Below, piece after piece: positions 26,541-35,465 of a stretch of DNA of 64,000 bases. Numbering within the stretch: the stretch's first letter is position 1; the number at the start of each line of letters is the position of its first letter. The position numbers and the translations under genes are program-made. The notes below the pieces were generated by a model that saw nothing but the letters and a program-made list of their open reading frames with translations, did not search any database and was not told the origin of the DNA. The DNA lies in assembly GCF_001971785.1 (NCBI RefSeq), contig NZ_CP019389.1, positions 1,127,001 through 1,191,000 of the forward strand. The letters run 5' to 3'. This DNA comes from Seonamhaeicola sp. S2-3 (GTDB lineage Bacteria > Bacteroidota > Bacteroidia > Flavobacteriales > Flavobacteriaceae).

Positions 26541-27509
26541 ATGATTGATTTATTTGAGGATATCCCTGTAAAGGAAAATATGCAAACCATTGCATTTTAT
26601 AATGTAGAAAACTTATTTGATGTTTTAAAAGATAAACATACCAACGATAATGATTTTCTGCCATATTCTAAGAAAAAATGGACCCTAAAACGTTACAAAA
26701 ATAAATTAAGAAAACTTGGGTTTGCTATTTCTAATATTGGACGAAGAGAAACCGGAAAAAACCCAGCTATTGTAGGTTTAGCCGAAGTTGAAAATGCCAA
26801 AGTTATTAAAGACCTTTTAGATTCTAAACATTTAGATGACTACGATTACGATTATGTACATTACGAATCACCTGATGAACGCGGTATAGATGTTGGCTTA
26901 ATTTATGATAAATCTGCTTTTAATGTATTGAATTCTGAAACTTTCACGGTTCATTTAACTGATGCGGATGGCTCTCTTGATTATACCAGAGATATTCTAT
27001 TGGTGTCTGGTAAACTAGATGGCGAATTAATACATGTTATTGTAAACCATTGGTCTTCTAGAAGTGAGGGAACTAAAGAAACCGAGTTTAAAAGATTGGC
27101 TTCTTCTGAAAAAGTAAGTGAAATTATTTCTAGTATTAAAGACAAAAATGCAGATGCCAAAATTGTGATTCTTGGTGATTTTAATGATGAACCACATAAC
27201 AACAGTATAATTAGATTGGTAGAAAACTACAATTTATACAACCCATTTGAAACCCTTAGGTCCTTTAACAGAGGGTCTGTGAGCAGATTTAAACAATGGA
27301 GTTTGTTTGACCAAGTGTTTTTTACTACTAACTTTATTAAAAGCTCTAAAGACCAATTTGAGTATTACAACGCCAATATTTTTGATGAAGATTTTTTAAA
27401 ACAATTTAAAGGCAAATATAAAGGCTCACCTTTTAGAACTTATGTTGGTAAAAAATATAAAGGTGGTTATAGTGACCATTTTCCTGTTTATGTTATTTTT
27501 AAGAAATAA
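26541..27509 (+). CDS. Endonuclease/exonuclease/phosphatase-family protein (no signal peptide)
   Basis: A 322-aa Mg-dependent phosphodiesterase-type enzyme of the EEP (DNase I-like) superfamily. Visible motifs are FYNVENLFD near residue 18, the metal-binding glutamate in GLAEVEN, RGIDVGLIYD, VNHWSSR, LGDFNDEP and the C-terminal SDHFPVY with the catalytic histidine. An upstream extension to 26475 is open, but homologues and the paralogue fit the ATG at 26541. It lacks a signal peptide, unlike its paralogue at 31889. It may act on nucleic acid or on phosphate esters. Confidence 0.8.
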   Translation: MIDLFEDIPVKENMQTIAFYNVENLFDVLKDKHTNDNDFLPYSKKKWTLKRYKNKLRKLGFAISNIGRRETGKNPAIVGLAEVENAKVIKDLLDSKHLDDYDYDYVHYESPDERGIDVGLIYDKSAFNVLNSETFTVHLTDADGSLDYTRDILLVSGKLDGELIHVIVNHWSSRSEGTKETEFKRLASSEKVSEIISSIKDKNADAKIVILGDFNDEPHNNSIIRLVENYNLYNPFETLRSFNRGSVSRFKQWSLFDQVFFTTNFIKSSKDQFEYYNANIFDEDFLKQFKGKYKGSPFRTYVGKKYKGGYSDHFPVYVIFKK

Positions 27510-27510
27510 A

Positions 27511-27540
27511 AAAGGAGACCACACATGTGTGGTCTCCTTT
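27511..27540. terminator. Perfect palindromic bidirectional terminator
   Basis: AAAGGAGACCACACA and its exact complement form a 30-nt perfect palindrome, flanked by A and T runs. It separates the convergent EEP and DUF5689 genes and should end both transcripts. Confidence 0.9.
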
Positions 27541-27565
27541 TTTATTAATTTTATTTATTAAAAAA

Positions 27566-28948
27566 CTACGGAACTGTAACCAATACATTTTCAACATGTA
27601 AAGTCATGTTTTCATTGCTTGAATCACTACCTGTATATTTAAATGCAATGTATGCTGTACCAGAATAAGATGATAAATCTATACTTCCTGAATCTGTAAA
27701 TGTAAACCAGGTATCATAATCAACAACATAACTAACATCAAAAGTTAATGGTTGCCAAGTAGCTGTGGCAATACCCGCTTCGGTACCATCAAAATCAGTT
27801 GAAATAAACACCTCTAATGGCTCATGACCAGAATCTGGATAAGCATGTTCTGTTTGAAATGTTAAAACCTCTCCATCTTGACTATCTAAATCAATTCCAG
27901 GAGTAATTAACCATGCTATGTTTGAAGTATCTCCTGAGTTATAAGGGTTAAATTCTGCATACCCATTGCCTCCATAAACTTGTTCTGTCCAAACTACACT
28001 TCCTGCTTCAGCATAATTAATCCAACCATCAATATTTAAAGTGGTATTATCAATAGCTGTATTAAATGATTCTTCAAAAACAGGATCACATCTATCTTCA
28101 GTAAAATTAATATCGCTTGTATCATTTAATACCATTACAATATCATCACCACCATAACTTTGTGTAATAACCCCAGATATTGTTCCTCTACCATCGGTTG
28201 GTAAAGGTTCTTGAATAAAATTAGCAAAAGAACTTGTTTCTATAGGAAATTCAAAACCATTTAAACAACTTACTAGATTACGTTGAGTATCAAAATCATC
28301 TGTTGGTTCTAAAAAGGTTTTTCCTGCTAAACTCATTGGGAATTGAACATTTTCCAGTGTTACAAACATACCCAAATGCGAACTATTAACTTCTGAAGGA
28401 TTTAAAACTAAAGGAACAATTTCCATAGTATTTTCAGATCTAAAAATGAAATTAGGAATTTGATTTGCTGTAAATTCATCAACCTGATCTCCATCGGCTT
28501 GTCCTCCTATTGTTACTACTTCTGATGAGTTTTCACCTAAATAAGCGCCTTTTAACTTGATATAAACTTCTCTTCCTAAATTAAATTGGTTATAAGAATC
28601 TACCTGATTAAGAACAACACCAATGGCTGCAGTGGGGTTTTCAGGAGCATCTTGCATATAAAATTCTTTATAGAAGTTGCCTGTTCTATCTGATGAAGTT
28701 ACATAACCTTTAACAACAATATCTGATTCTATTAAAGTTACAGTACCTGTGTATAAAGCTACCAATTCTGATATTGAAATTTCAGTAATATCACCACTTG
28801 CAATACTATCCATAATAGCGGTTAATCCTTCATTTTCTTCATCCCCTAAACTTGCTGGGATAACATAATCATCATCTTCTACACAAGAGAAGCATGCTAC
28901 ACTAATCATTAACGTTAGTGCTATTTTTAATAATTTTTTTGTACTCAT
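27566..28948 (-). CDS. DUF5689 surface lipoprotein
   Basis: A 460-aa lipoprotein. From the ATG at 28948 the signal MSTKKLLKIALTLMISVACFSC ends in a lipobox cysteine near residue 22; an in-frame ATG at 28972 adds eight residues. Residues about 50-260 fit DUF5689 (VTLIESDIVVKGYVTSSDRTGNFYKEFYMQD, VYIKLKGAYLGENS). The C-terminal 170 residues look like a choice-of-anchor J carbohydrate-binding-like fold (DGWINYAEAGSVVWTEQ, WLITPGIDLDSQ). It is co-transcribed with the TonB receptor upstream and may be its surface partner. Confidence 0.8.
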   Translation of the reverse strand: MSTKKLLKIALTLMISVACFSCVEDDDYVIPASLGDEENEGLTAIMDSIASGDITEISISELVALYTGTVTLIESDIVVKGYVTSSDRTGNFYKEFYMQDAPENPTAAIGVVLNQVDSYNQFNLGREVYIKLKGAYLGENSSEVVTIGGQADGDQVDEFTANQIPNFIFRSENTMEIVPLVLNPSEVNSSHLGMFVTLENVQFPMSLAGKTFLEPTDDFDTQRNLVSCLNGFEFPIETSSFANFIQEPLPTDGRGTISGVITQSYGGDDIVMVLNDTSDINFTEDRCDPVFEESFNTAIDNTTLNIDGWINYAEAGSVVWTEQVYGGNGYAEFNPYNSGDTSNIAWLITPGIDLDSQDGEVLTFQTEHAYPDSGHEPLEVFISTDFDGTEAGIATATWQPLTFDVSYVVDYDTWFTFTDSGSIDLSSYSGTAYIAFKYTGSDSSNENMTLHVENVLVTVP

Positions 28949-28981
28949 AATGCTTAATATTTTGTTTTCCATAGTCTTTTT

Positions 28982-31750
28982 TTAAAATCTGAAGTTTAAG
29001 TTTACAAAGTAGTTTGTGCCTCTACCATACCAGTATTTTGGTCCAAAAACACGTTTTGGACTAGCAACATCGTCTCTTAATTCTCTGTAATTTGCTAACC
29101 TACCTTGTTCAAAACCACCGGTTTTATATTCTTTGTCTAAAAGATTTCCAATACTTGCAAAAAGACTAATGTATTTATTACCTATTTTCCAAGATTTTCC
29201 CCCAATAAGGTTAACAACCATATAGTCATCAAACCTTTCTTGTTTTAATAGTTCATTAGCTAATTCTTCATCATAATCGTTAAATGGTAAACCATCTGAA
29301 TCTAAATAAAAATTAGATGTTCTTGTTAGTGTATTAATATCTACGTAAGTATGACTAAAGAAATTAGCTGTAGCACCAAACCACCAATAGTCTGGGTCTC
29401 TATACTCAAAACCTACAGAGTAAGCTCTTTGTGGCCCGCCTGCAAGTTTATAATCTTTTAAATTGGCTTGCCCATAAGATATTGACCCATCTTCTGATGT
29501 AAAACTAGAAGATGTTAAGTATAAATTAGGGTTGTTATCATAGGTGTATTGACCAACTGAAGCAGCGCCTTTAAGCTTAATAGTTGGTGTTACTTGTGCT
29601 TCAATTCCTAATTCTGCACCAATGTGCCTTTTATCTATACCTTGTAAAACTTCTTGAACAAAGGCCGAAGTTTCATTGTTTTCTATTTCTGTACCACTTA
29701 AACCATCGGCGTAATAGAAACCAACCTCATTGGCATCTTCAATAGTAGTATAAAAACCTGTTAATTTAGCTTTTACTATTGGTGATCTAAAAATATAACT
29801 AGCATCAAAAGAAGTTACTTTTTCTTCTGTTATATCTCTAACTATGTTATGATTTTCTCTAGAATTTGAAAAGGTATTTCTTAATGTAGGCGCTCTAGAA
29901 ATATATCCTGCATTAACATCAAACAAATGCTTTCCTGTAATTTTATAAGTAAAACCTGCTTTAGCGCCATAACCTGTAAAGGTTAACTCTTCGCCTTTAC
30001 CATAAGAATCACTTCCTGGAAAACGGCTATGTTCCCATAAACCTTCTCTTTGGTATGTTGTATTGGTAACACTACCTGACAAATAGAAATCAATTTTGTT
30101 AAATTTAAATTGACCTTGAGCGTAACCAGAAATTACATCGGCAAACAAGTTGTAATTGTATCTAAATTTATCGCCTTCGCCAACTAATCTATCTGGATTT
30201 AAATTATCGTATTGATAACCATCAAATGAATCAACATTTAAAGCTCCGGTAGAAGACCCTAAAACATCTATAATTTCTCCAAAGTTTTCAGACTTCAATT
30301 TTTTATAATTAACCGATGCATTTAAAATAATATTATCTGTTAATTCTGAGCTAAAAATGGTATTTAAAGTAAGTTGTTTATCATCACTTCTATCTTCGTA
30401 CAACACGTAAGCTGCTGGTAGAGCACCTATGTTGTTTGTTAAATTAGCGTCAAGTATGCGTTCCCAATCAATTTGTCCATCATTTAAAAAGTTTTGCTCT
30501 AATTGATAAGCTGTTGCATAATCTGGTCCGTCTGGATCTGCCAATGCATAACTTGGTAAATCTTGGTAATATGAAGGACTAGGGTTACCACCTCCCGAAT
30601 AATCTAAACGACTATTACCCAGCTTACCAAATTGATACCCAACATTGGTATTTAATGAGGTTTTATCACTAATAGTCCAATAATGATTTAACATTAATAT
30701 AGGCTCTTCAACCTCTTTAATACGTGAGTTTTTCTTTTCACCATCTAAATACCCCCAATATTCATTGTATTTAATACCTTTTAAATCATAAACTTCTTGA
30801 GTATTTGGAGATGATTTCCCTCTTCTGTTAGGCGCATAAATAGATGTGAAATTAATACTGTGTTTGTCATTAATTTTCTTTTCTATAGAGGCAAAAAACG
30901 AATTAGAATCATAAAGTGAAGCATCTAAAAATCCTTCGTTCCCCCAACGTCTGGCAATAGAAACTGTAAATGCCCAACCACCTTCTATTAAACCTGTGGC
31001 ATAGGTAGCCATAAGCCTATTAGTATAACTTCTATTTGATGATGAGTAGGTTATTCTTCCGCCAGGTCTTGCTTGAGATGCTCTTACGTTAATGTTAGTA
31101 GTACCTAAAATACCACCAAAATTGTAGTTTGAAGGAGTTAACCCCGAAGTAAGCTCTTGATTTCTTACCACATCATTTAAACCACCCCAGTTACTCCATT
31201 GCGGCCTTCCGTTATAGAGTTTATTCATCTCTATACCGTTAATTAAAATAGAGCCGTTTTCGGAATCTAAACCTCTTACTCTAAAAAATGAAGGGCTAAA
31301 CTCAAAAGCAGCTGTTCTTTGAAAAACATCTAATGATGATGATAATAATCCAGAAATGTTGTCTGAAGCACTGGTGTCATCATCTAATTCATCATCAGAA
31401 AGAGAAATAGTAAACACATCTTGATTTGCAGTAAGGTCTGCTTCTAAAGTCATATCCGAAATATCAACCGTTTGATTTTCGTTTACAACAATTGGAAATC
31501 TTTTGCTGATGTATCCTATTTTAGAGATTCTTAAAATTTGCTCTCCTAATGGAATGTTAGATACAAATACAAACTCGCCTTTAGCATTTGTACTTGTACT
31601 AAGGGTTGTTCCTTCAACAGAAACCGATACATCTGGAATAGGTTCATAAGAAACAGCATCTTTTACGCTACCTTTTATTTGGGTTTGTTGCGCTGATACC
31701 GTAAAAAATGAAAAAACTCCCAGTAAAAAAATGAGTAATCTTTTCTTCAT
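28982..31750 (-). CDS. TonB-dependent outer-membrane receptor with carboxypeptidase-like N-terminal domain
   Basis: A 922-aa outer-membrane importer. The signal peptide (ending SAQQ) is followed by a CarboxypepD_reg-like domain at about 23-105 (IKGSVKDAVSYEPIPDVSVSVEGTTLSTS), then a plug (FFRVRGLDSENGSILINGIEMN) and a beta barrel ending in the aromatic LNFRF. The ligand is not evident from the sequence. The neighbours, two EEP nuclease-type enzymes and a DUF5689 lipoprotein, suggest uptake of products from nucleic acid or another phosphorylated polymer; this is inference. Confidence 0.88.
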   Translation of the reverse strand: MKKRLLIFLLGVFSFFTVSAQQTQIKGSVKDAVSYEPIPDVSVSVEGTTLSTSTNAKGEFVFVSNIPLGEQILRISKIGYISKRFPIVVNENQTVDISDMTLEADLTANQDVFTISLSDDELDDDTSASDNISGLLSSSLDVFQRTAAFEFSPSFFRVRGLDSENGSILINGIEMNKLYNGRPQWSNWGGLNDVVRNQELTSGLTPSNYNFGGILGTTNINVRASQARPGGRITYSSSNRSYTNRLMATYATGLIEGGWAFTVSIARRWGNEGFLDASLYDSNSFFASIEKKINDKHSINFTSIYAPNRRGKSSPNTQEVYDLKGIKYNEYWGYLDGEKKNSRIKEVEEPILMLNHYWTISDKTSLNTNVGYQFGKLGNSRLDYSGGGNPSPSYYQDLPSYALADPDGPDYATAYQLEQNFLNDGQIDWERILDANLTNNIGALPAAYVLYEDRSDDKQLTLNTIFSSELTDNIILNASVNYKKLKSENFGEIIDVLGSSTGALNVDSFDGYQYDNLNPDRLVGEGDKFRYNYNLFADVISGYAQGQFKFNKIDFYLSGSVTNTTYQREGLWEHSRFPGSDSYGKGEELTFTGYGAKAGFTYKITGKHLFDVNAGYISRAPTLRNTFSNSRENHNIVRDITEEKVTSFDASYIFRSPIVKAKLTGFYTTIEDANEVGFYYADGLSGTEIENNETSAFVQEVLQGIDKRHIGAELGIEAQVTPTIKLKGAASVGQYTYDNNPNLYLTSSSFTSEDGSISYGQANLKDYKLAGGPQRAYSVGFEYRDPDYWWFGATANFFSHTYVDINTLTRTSNFYLDSDGLPFNDYDEELANELLKQERFDDYMVVNLIGGKSWKIGNKYISLFASIGNLLDKEYKTGGFEQGRLANYRELRDDVASPKRVFGPKYWYGRGTNYFVNLNFRF

Positions 31751-31807
31751 ACTTTAATTTATAATTAATATTTTAACTGTCATTAAATAATGATTATTTA
31801 ATATTGC

Positions 31808-31843
31808 CAAATTTAAGCTATTTAAAGTAAATATTTACTTTTG
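31808..31843. promoter_or_regulatory. Divergent promoters with an 18-nt perfect palindrome
   Basis: The minus-strand -7 box TAAATTTG (31815-31808) serves the TonB receptor gene. The plus-strand box TACTTTTG (31836-31843) serves the EEP gene. AAAGTAAATATTTACTTT (31824-31841) is a perfect palindrome that overlaps the plus box and the -33 region of the minus promoter. A second inverted repeat (31782-31802, arms ATTAAATAA and TTATTTAAT) lies at the start of the TonB transcript. Confidence 0.55.
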
Positions 31844-31888
31844 GCTTAAAATTTGTAATCAAAATAACAATAACATAACTTTTCTTTA

Positions 31889-32944
31889 ATGAGATATCTA
31901 AAATTTATTCTTCTTGGTCTAATTTCTTTATGTAGTTTAACTAGTTACACACAAGACAAAAAAACGTACAAAGTACACACTATTGCTTTTTATAATTTAG
32001 AAAACTTATTTGATACCGAAAACGACCCCACGAAGTTTGACGAAGCCAGCCCTATGATGGAGTTAAAAACAAATAGAGAGGAGGTTTATAAGAAAAAAGT
32101 AAGCAATATGGCTAAAGTTATTGCAGATATTGGGCAAGAAGTTACCCATAACTCTCCTGCTATTATTGGTATTTCTGAGGTTGAAAACAGAAAAGTTATT
32201 GAAGATGTTGTGAATGACCCCATGCTAATAGAAAAAGATTATGGCATTGTGCATTATCACTCACCAGATGCTCGTGGTATAGATGTAGCGCTACTATACC
32301 AAAAAAAGCTTTTTAAACCAACATCTACTAGTAGTCACGAGTTAAAAATATTTGATGATTTATCTAAAAAAAGAGTTTATACCAGAGACCAATTATTAGT
32401 AAGTGGTGAGTTAGAAGGTGACCTTATACATATAATTGTTAACCATTGGCCTTCTAGAAGTGGCGGTGAAGCTAGAAGTAGACCCAAACGTGTAGCTGCT
32501 GCTAAACTTACTAAACGCCTTGTAGATTCTTTACAGTCTAATGACCCTTACGCTAAAATTTTAGTTATGGGCGATTTAAATGATGACCCCATCAACGAGA
32601 GTGTGAAAAAGGTTTTAAAAGCCAAAAACGATAGAACAAAAGTTGGACTTAAAGGTATTTACAATCCTTATGAAAATTACTTTAAAGACGGATTAGGGAC
32701 TACCGCTTATAGAGATGCTTGGAGTTTATTTGACCAAATACTTATTACCAAACCACTACTTGAAAAAGATTTTTCATCATTTAGGTTTTATAAAGCAGGC
32801 ATTTTTAATAAAAATTATTTAATAACAAAAAAAGGGCAGTACAAAGGCTACCCTTTTAGAAGTTTTGCAAATGGTAGTTTCACTAATGGTTTTAGCGATC
32901 ACTTTCCTGTGTATGTTTATTTAATTAAGGAGGTTAAAAAATGA
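31889..32944 (+). CDS. Exported endonuclease/exonuclease/phosphatase-family protein
   Basis: A 351-aa paralogue of the gene at 26541, with a signal peptide (MRYLKFILLGLISLCSLTSYTQ). EEP motifs are FYNLENLFD, GISEVEN, RGIDVALLYQ, VNHWPSR, MGDLNDDP and SDHFPVYV, with the likely metal and catalytic residues kept. It probably acts in the periplasm or outside the cell. It is divergent from the TonB/DUF5689 pair and shares a palindrome-bearing promoter region with it. Confidence 0.85.
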   Translation: MRYLKFILLGLISLCSLTSYTQDKKTYKVHTIAFYNLENLFDTENDPTKFDEASPMMELKTNREEVYKKKVSNMAKVIADIGQEVTHNSPAIIGISEVENRKVIEDVVNDPMLIEKDYGIVHYHSPDARGIDVALLYQKKLFKPTSTSSHELKIFDDLSKKRVYTRDQLLVSGELEGDLIHIIVNHWPSRSGGEARSRPKRVAAAKLTKRLVDSLQSNDPYAKILVMGDLNDDPINESVKKVLKAKNDRTKVGLKGIYNPYENYFKDGLGTTAYRDAWSLFDQILITKPLLEKDFSSFRFYKAGIFNKNYLITKKGQYKGYPFRSFANGSFTNGFSDHFPVYVYLIKEVKK

Positions 32945-32947
32945 TTT

Positions 32948-33385
32948 TTAACCCATCCAAGTACTCCAAGGGATTCTAGATAAAAGTAACACTAAGGCAA
33001 TGGCGTAAAAAACAGCAATGGTTTTTAACTTTGCCTTAGAAGTTAATTTCTTTTTGTGTTTAGAATATCCAATAGTAATTAATGTTACGGCAATTATGTT
33101 TACTAATGGATGTTCTACTAGAAATAAACGCGCTAAACTGTTACTCATTACACCTCCACCTAATTCACTCCATAAAGCAAATCTTGGTGATACAAAATAG
33201 AGTATTAAGCCTACTAAAAGTTGAATGTGAGAAACTATTAATGTAAACAAAGATATTCTAAAATCATTGGCACTATATTCTTTGGCTCCAGCAGATTTTA
33301 TAATGGCATTAAAAGTAGCTATAACTAATATTAAAAGCACTACGTATGCCCAATAAGAATGTAAATTAAGTATAATCTCGTACAT
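32948..33385 (-). CDS. Small four-helix membrane protein, cytochrome b-like
   Basis: A 145-aa integral membrane protein with four hydrophobic segments, at about residues 10-30, 42-62, 80-103 and 120-138. Histidines at the start (LHSYWAYV), in the second helix (VSHIQLLVG) and in the loop (VEHPLVN) could bind haem, and relatives are often labelled cytochrome b. No further role can be given. The ATG at 33385 is preferred over the one 24 nt upstream because the helix follows at a normal distance. It ends 4 nt from the convergent EEP gene. Confidence 0.6.
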   Translation of the reverse strand: MYEIILNLHSYWAYVVLLILVIATFNAIIKSAGAKEYSANDFRISLFTLIVSHIQLLVGLILYFVSPRFALWSELGGGVMSNSLARLFLVEHPLVNIIAVTLITIGYSKHKKKLTSKAKLKTIAVFYAIALVLLLSRIPWSTWMG

Positions 33386-33437
33386 GGTTATAAATTTAAA
33401 TGAAACCAAAAATAATGATTTTAATCTATAAAAAAGA

Positions 33438-33466
33438 GGCTGCCTTTTCAGACAGTCTTTTTTTTT
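33438..33466. terminator. Terminator-type hairpin upstream of the IS remnant
   Basis: GGCTGCCT (33438-33445) pairs with AGACAGTC (33450-33457) around TTTC with one mismatch, followed by nine T. It resembles the terminator at 9674. It ends plus-strand readthrough into the IS remnant; the leader of the membrane-protein gene lies on the other side. Confidence 0.7.
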
Positions 33467-33499
33467 GCATTTTTTTTAGTTATTTTTTTAACTTTAAGA

Positions 33500-34087
33500 A
33501 TGTGTAAAAAAAGTAGTTTTCAAGTCCTATAACTAAGACCTGCTTTGTCTGTTGTCCCAAGTTATGATGATTTAGTTCCATAGCATCATCCTGTTCAAAT
33601 CGTAAATACAATTATTAATCATTCAGATATTACGCTTTAGAAGCAAGCTATAAAGACGGTGGCACCTCTAGTTATCATCCACAAATCTTACTCAAGGTAA
33701 TTATTTATGGCTATTTACATAATCTTTATTCCTCAAGAAAAACAGAACAAGCCTTTTATTTATGAGAACATTCATTTTATGTGCTTAATGGTCAAAGCAA
33801 ACCAGACCATAATACAATAAACGATTTTACAAACAAACGTTTACAAAATCATTTAAAGAAAATCTTCCTTCAAGTTGTCATTTTGCTTGCAGAAGAAGGT
33901 GTACTATTCTTAAAAGACGAGCAAAGAACGTATCAAAAAACGAAAACAACGCTGTTGGGATGTAGAAGCTAGTTTAAAAACATAAACCTTAAAACGCTTT
34001 ATGCTCAGAGGTATCGATAAAGTAAATGTAGAAATAGAACTAATTGCAATGGCACATAACCTTAAAAAGTATAGTTTAGCTATATAA
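33500..34087 (+). pseudogene. Decayed IS1182-type transposase
   Basis: Fragments of one transposase can be read across frames: VFKSYN then PSYDDLVP, HHPVQIVNTIINH, KDGGTSSYHPQILLKVIIYG, YLHNLYSSRKTEQAF, LNGQSKPDHNTINDFTNKR and a C-terminal LRGIDKVNVEIELIAMAHNL. These fit the IS1182 group of transposases found in Bacteroidota. In-frame stops interrupt it (TAG after DLVP, TGA after FYL), there are at least two frameshifts, and the central catalytic part after EEGVLFLKDE is deleted. No clear terminal repeats are seen. An open frame at 33781-33972 is only a piece of this relic. Confidence 0.85.
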
Positions 34088-34149
34088 AACTGATTAGCTA
34101 ATGATAAAAAGCCTTTTTTTAAATCAAAAACTAAACAAAATCTATTCTG

Positions 34150-34185
34150 AAAAAAAAATCGTCTAAAAATTGCTTTTTAGACGAT
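34150..34185 (-). terminator. Terminator of sucAB
   Basis: ATCGTCTAAAAA (34158-34169) and TTTTTAGACGAT (34174-34185) form a 12-bp stem with a TTGC loop. On the minus strand a T run follows. It lies just past the sucB stop. Confidence 0.85.
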
Positions 34186-34214
34186 CTCTTTTTTCTTTAA
34201 TATAATTGGCTAAT

Positions 34215-35426
34215 TTATAGCTCTAATGATTTTTTAACATCATTGTTCATTAAAATTTCAATTGGGTTTTCTAAAGCTTCTTTAACAGCCACTAAAAAAC
34301 CTACACTCTCTTTTCCATCAATTATTCTATGGTCATATGATAATGCAACGTACATAATTGGTCTAATTTCAACTTTACCATCAACAGCAACAGGACGCTC
34401 TACAATATTGTGCATTCCTAAAATACCACTTTGTGGCGGATTAATAATTGGTGTAGATAACATACTACCAAAAACACCTCCATTGGTAATTGTAAAAGTA
34501 CCACCTGTCATTTCATCAACAGTTATTTGTCCTTCTCTTGCACGAATAGCTAATCGTTTTACTTCAGATTCTACACCTCTAAAGCTTAAATTTTCAGCAT
34601 TTCTAATTACTGGTACCATAAGACCTTTAGGACCAGAAACGGCAATACTTATGTCACAAAAATCATAAGAAATCATTTCTTTACCGTCAATCATAGAATT
34701 TACAGCAGGATACATTTTTAAAGCACGAACCACAGCTAAAGTAAAGAAACTCATAAACCCTAAGCTAACTCCATGTTTAGCTTTAAAGGTTTCTTTATAT
34801 TCACTTCTTAGAGCAAAAATTGGAGACATATCAACCTCATTAAATGTGGTTAACATTGCTGTTGTATTTTTAGCTTCTACTAAACGTTCTGCTACTTTAC
34901 GGCGTAACATAGACATTTTACTTCTAGAAGTACCACGGTTACCTCCTGTTGGTGTTCCCATTGAAGGAACAGCTTTTATAGCATCTTCTTTTGTAACTCT
35001 ACCATCTTTACCAGTTCCTTTAATAACTGATGCCTCTATACCTTTTTCAGCCAAAATCTTTTTTGCTGCAGGACTTGCACTACCTGTAGCATAAGTAGCT
35101 GTTTGTGTAGCAGGTGCCGAAGGTGTTTCGGTTTTTGGAGTTTCTTCTTTAACAGCTTCTTTTGTAGGCGCATCTCCTTCTGGTTTTTCAGCGCTTGTAT
35201 CAATATGACAAACTACAGCTCCAACTGCTACAGCATCTCCTTCTTCTGCTTTTAGGGTAATAGTACCACTTGCTTCTGCTGGAAGCTCAAGAGTTGCCTT
35301 ATCACTATCTACTTCTGCAATAGCTTGGTCTTTTTCTACATAATCACCATCTTCTACTAACCAAGTAGCTATTTCTACTTCTGTGATAGACTCTCCTGGT
35401 GATGGTACTTTCATTTCTAAAATCAT
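34215..35426 (-). CDS. sucB: 2-oxoglutarate dehydrogenase E2 (dihydrolipoyl succinyltransferase)
   Basis: Core of the 2-oxoglutarate dehydrogenase complex (403 aa), which transfers succinyl groups to CoA. The N-terminal lipoyl domain has the modified lysine in [13 protein letters not shown] (about residue 43). A Pro/Thr/Ala-rich linker and an E3-binding domain ([21 protein letters not shown]) follow. The catalytic domain ends with [15 protein letters not shown], the conserved DHRxxDG motif. It lies 39 nt after sucA. Confidence 0.95.
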   Translation of the reverse strand: MILEMKVPSPGESITEVEIATWLVEDGDYVEKDQAIAEVDSDKATLELPAEASGTITLKAEEGDAVAVGAVVCHIDTSAEKPEGDAPTKEAVKEETPKTETPSAPATQTATYATGSASPAAKKILAEKGIEASVIKGTGKDGRVTKEDAIKAVPSMGTPTGGNRGTSRSKMSMLRRKVAERLVEAKNTTAMLTTFNEVDMSPIFALRSEYKETFKAKHGVSLGFMSFFTLAVVRALKMYPAVNSMIDGKEMISYDFCDISIAVSGPKGLMVPVIRNAENLSFRGVESEVKRLAIRAREGQITVDEMTGGTFTITNGGVFGSMLSTPIINPPQSGILGMHNIVERPVAVDGKVEIRPIMYVALSYDHRIIDGKESVGFLVAVKEALENPIEILMNNDVKKSLEL

Positions 35427-35465
35427 CTGTAATAATTTTAATTATAATTTTTCTTTTTTTTTATT

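Noticed and set aside
33781-33972. Open frame of 63 codons as a gene of its own
   Set aside because: It is the longest uninterrupted piece of the decayed transposase and reads into known transposase sequence on both sides in other frames.
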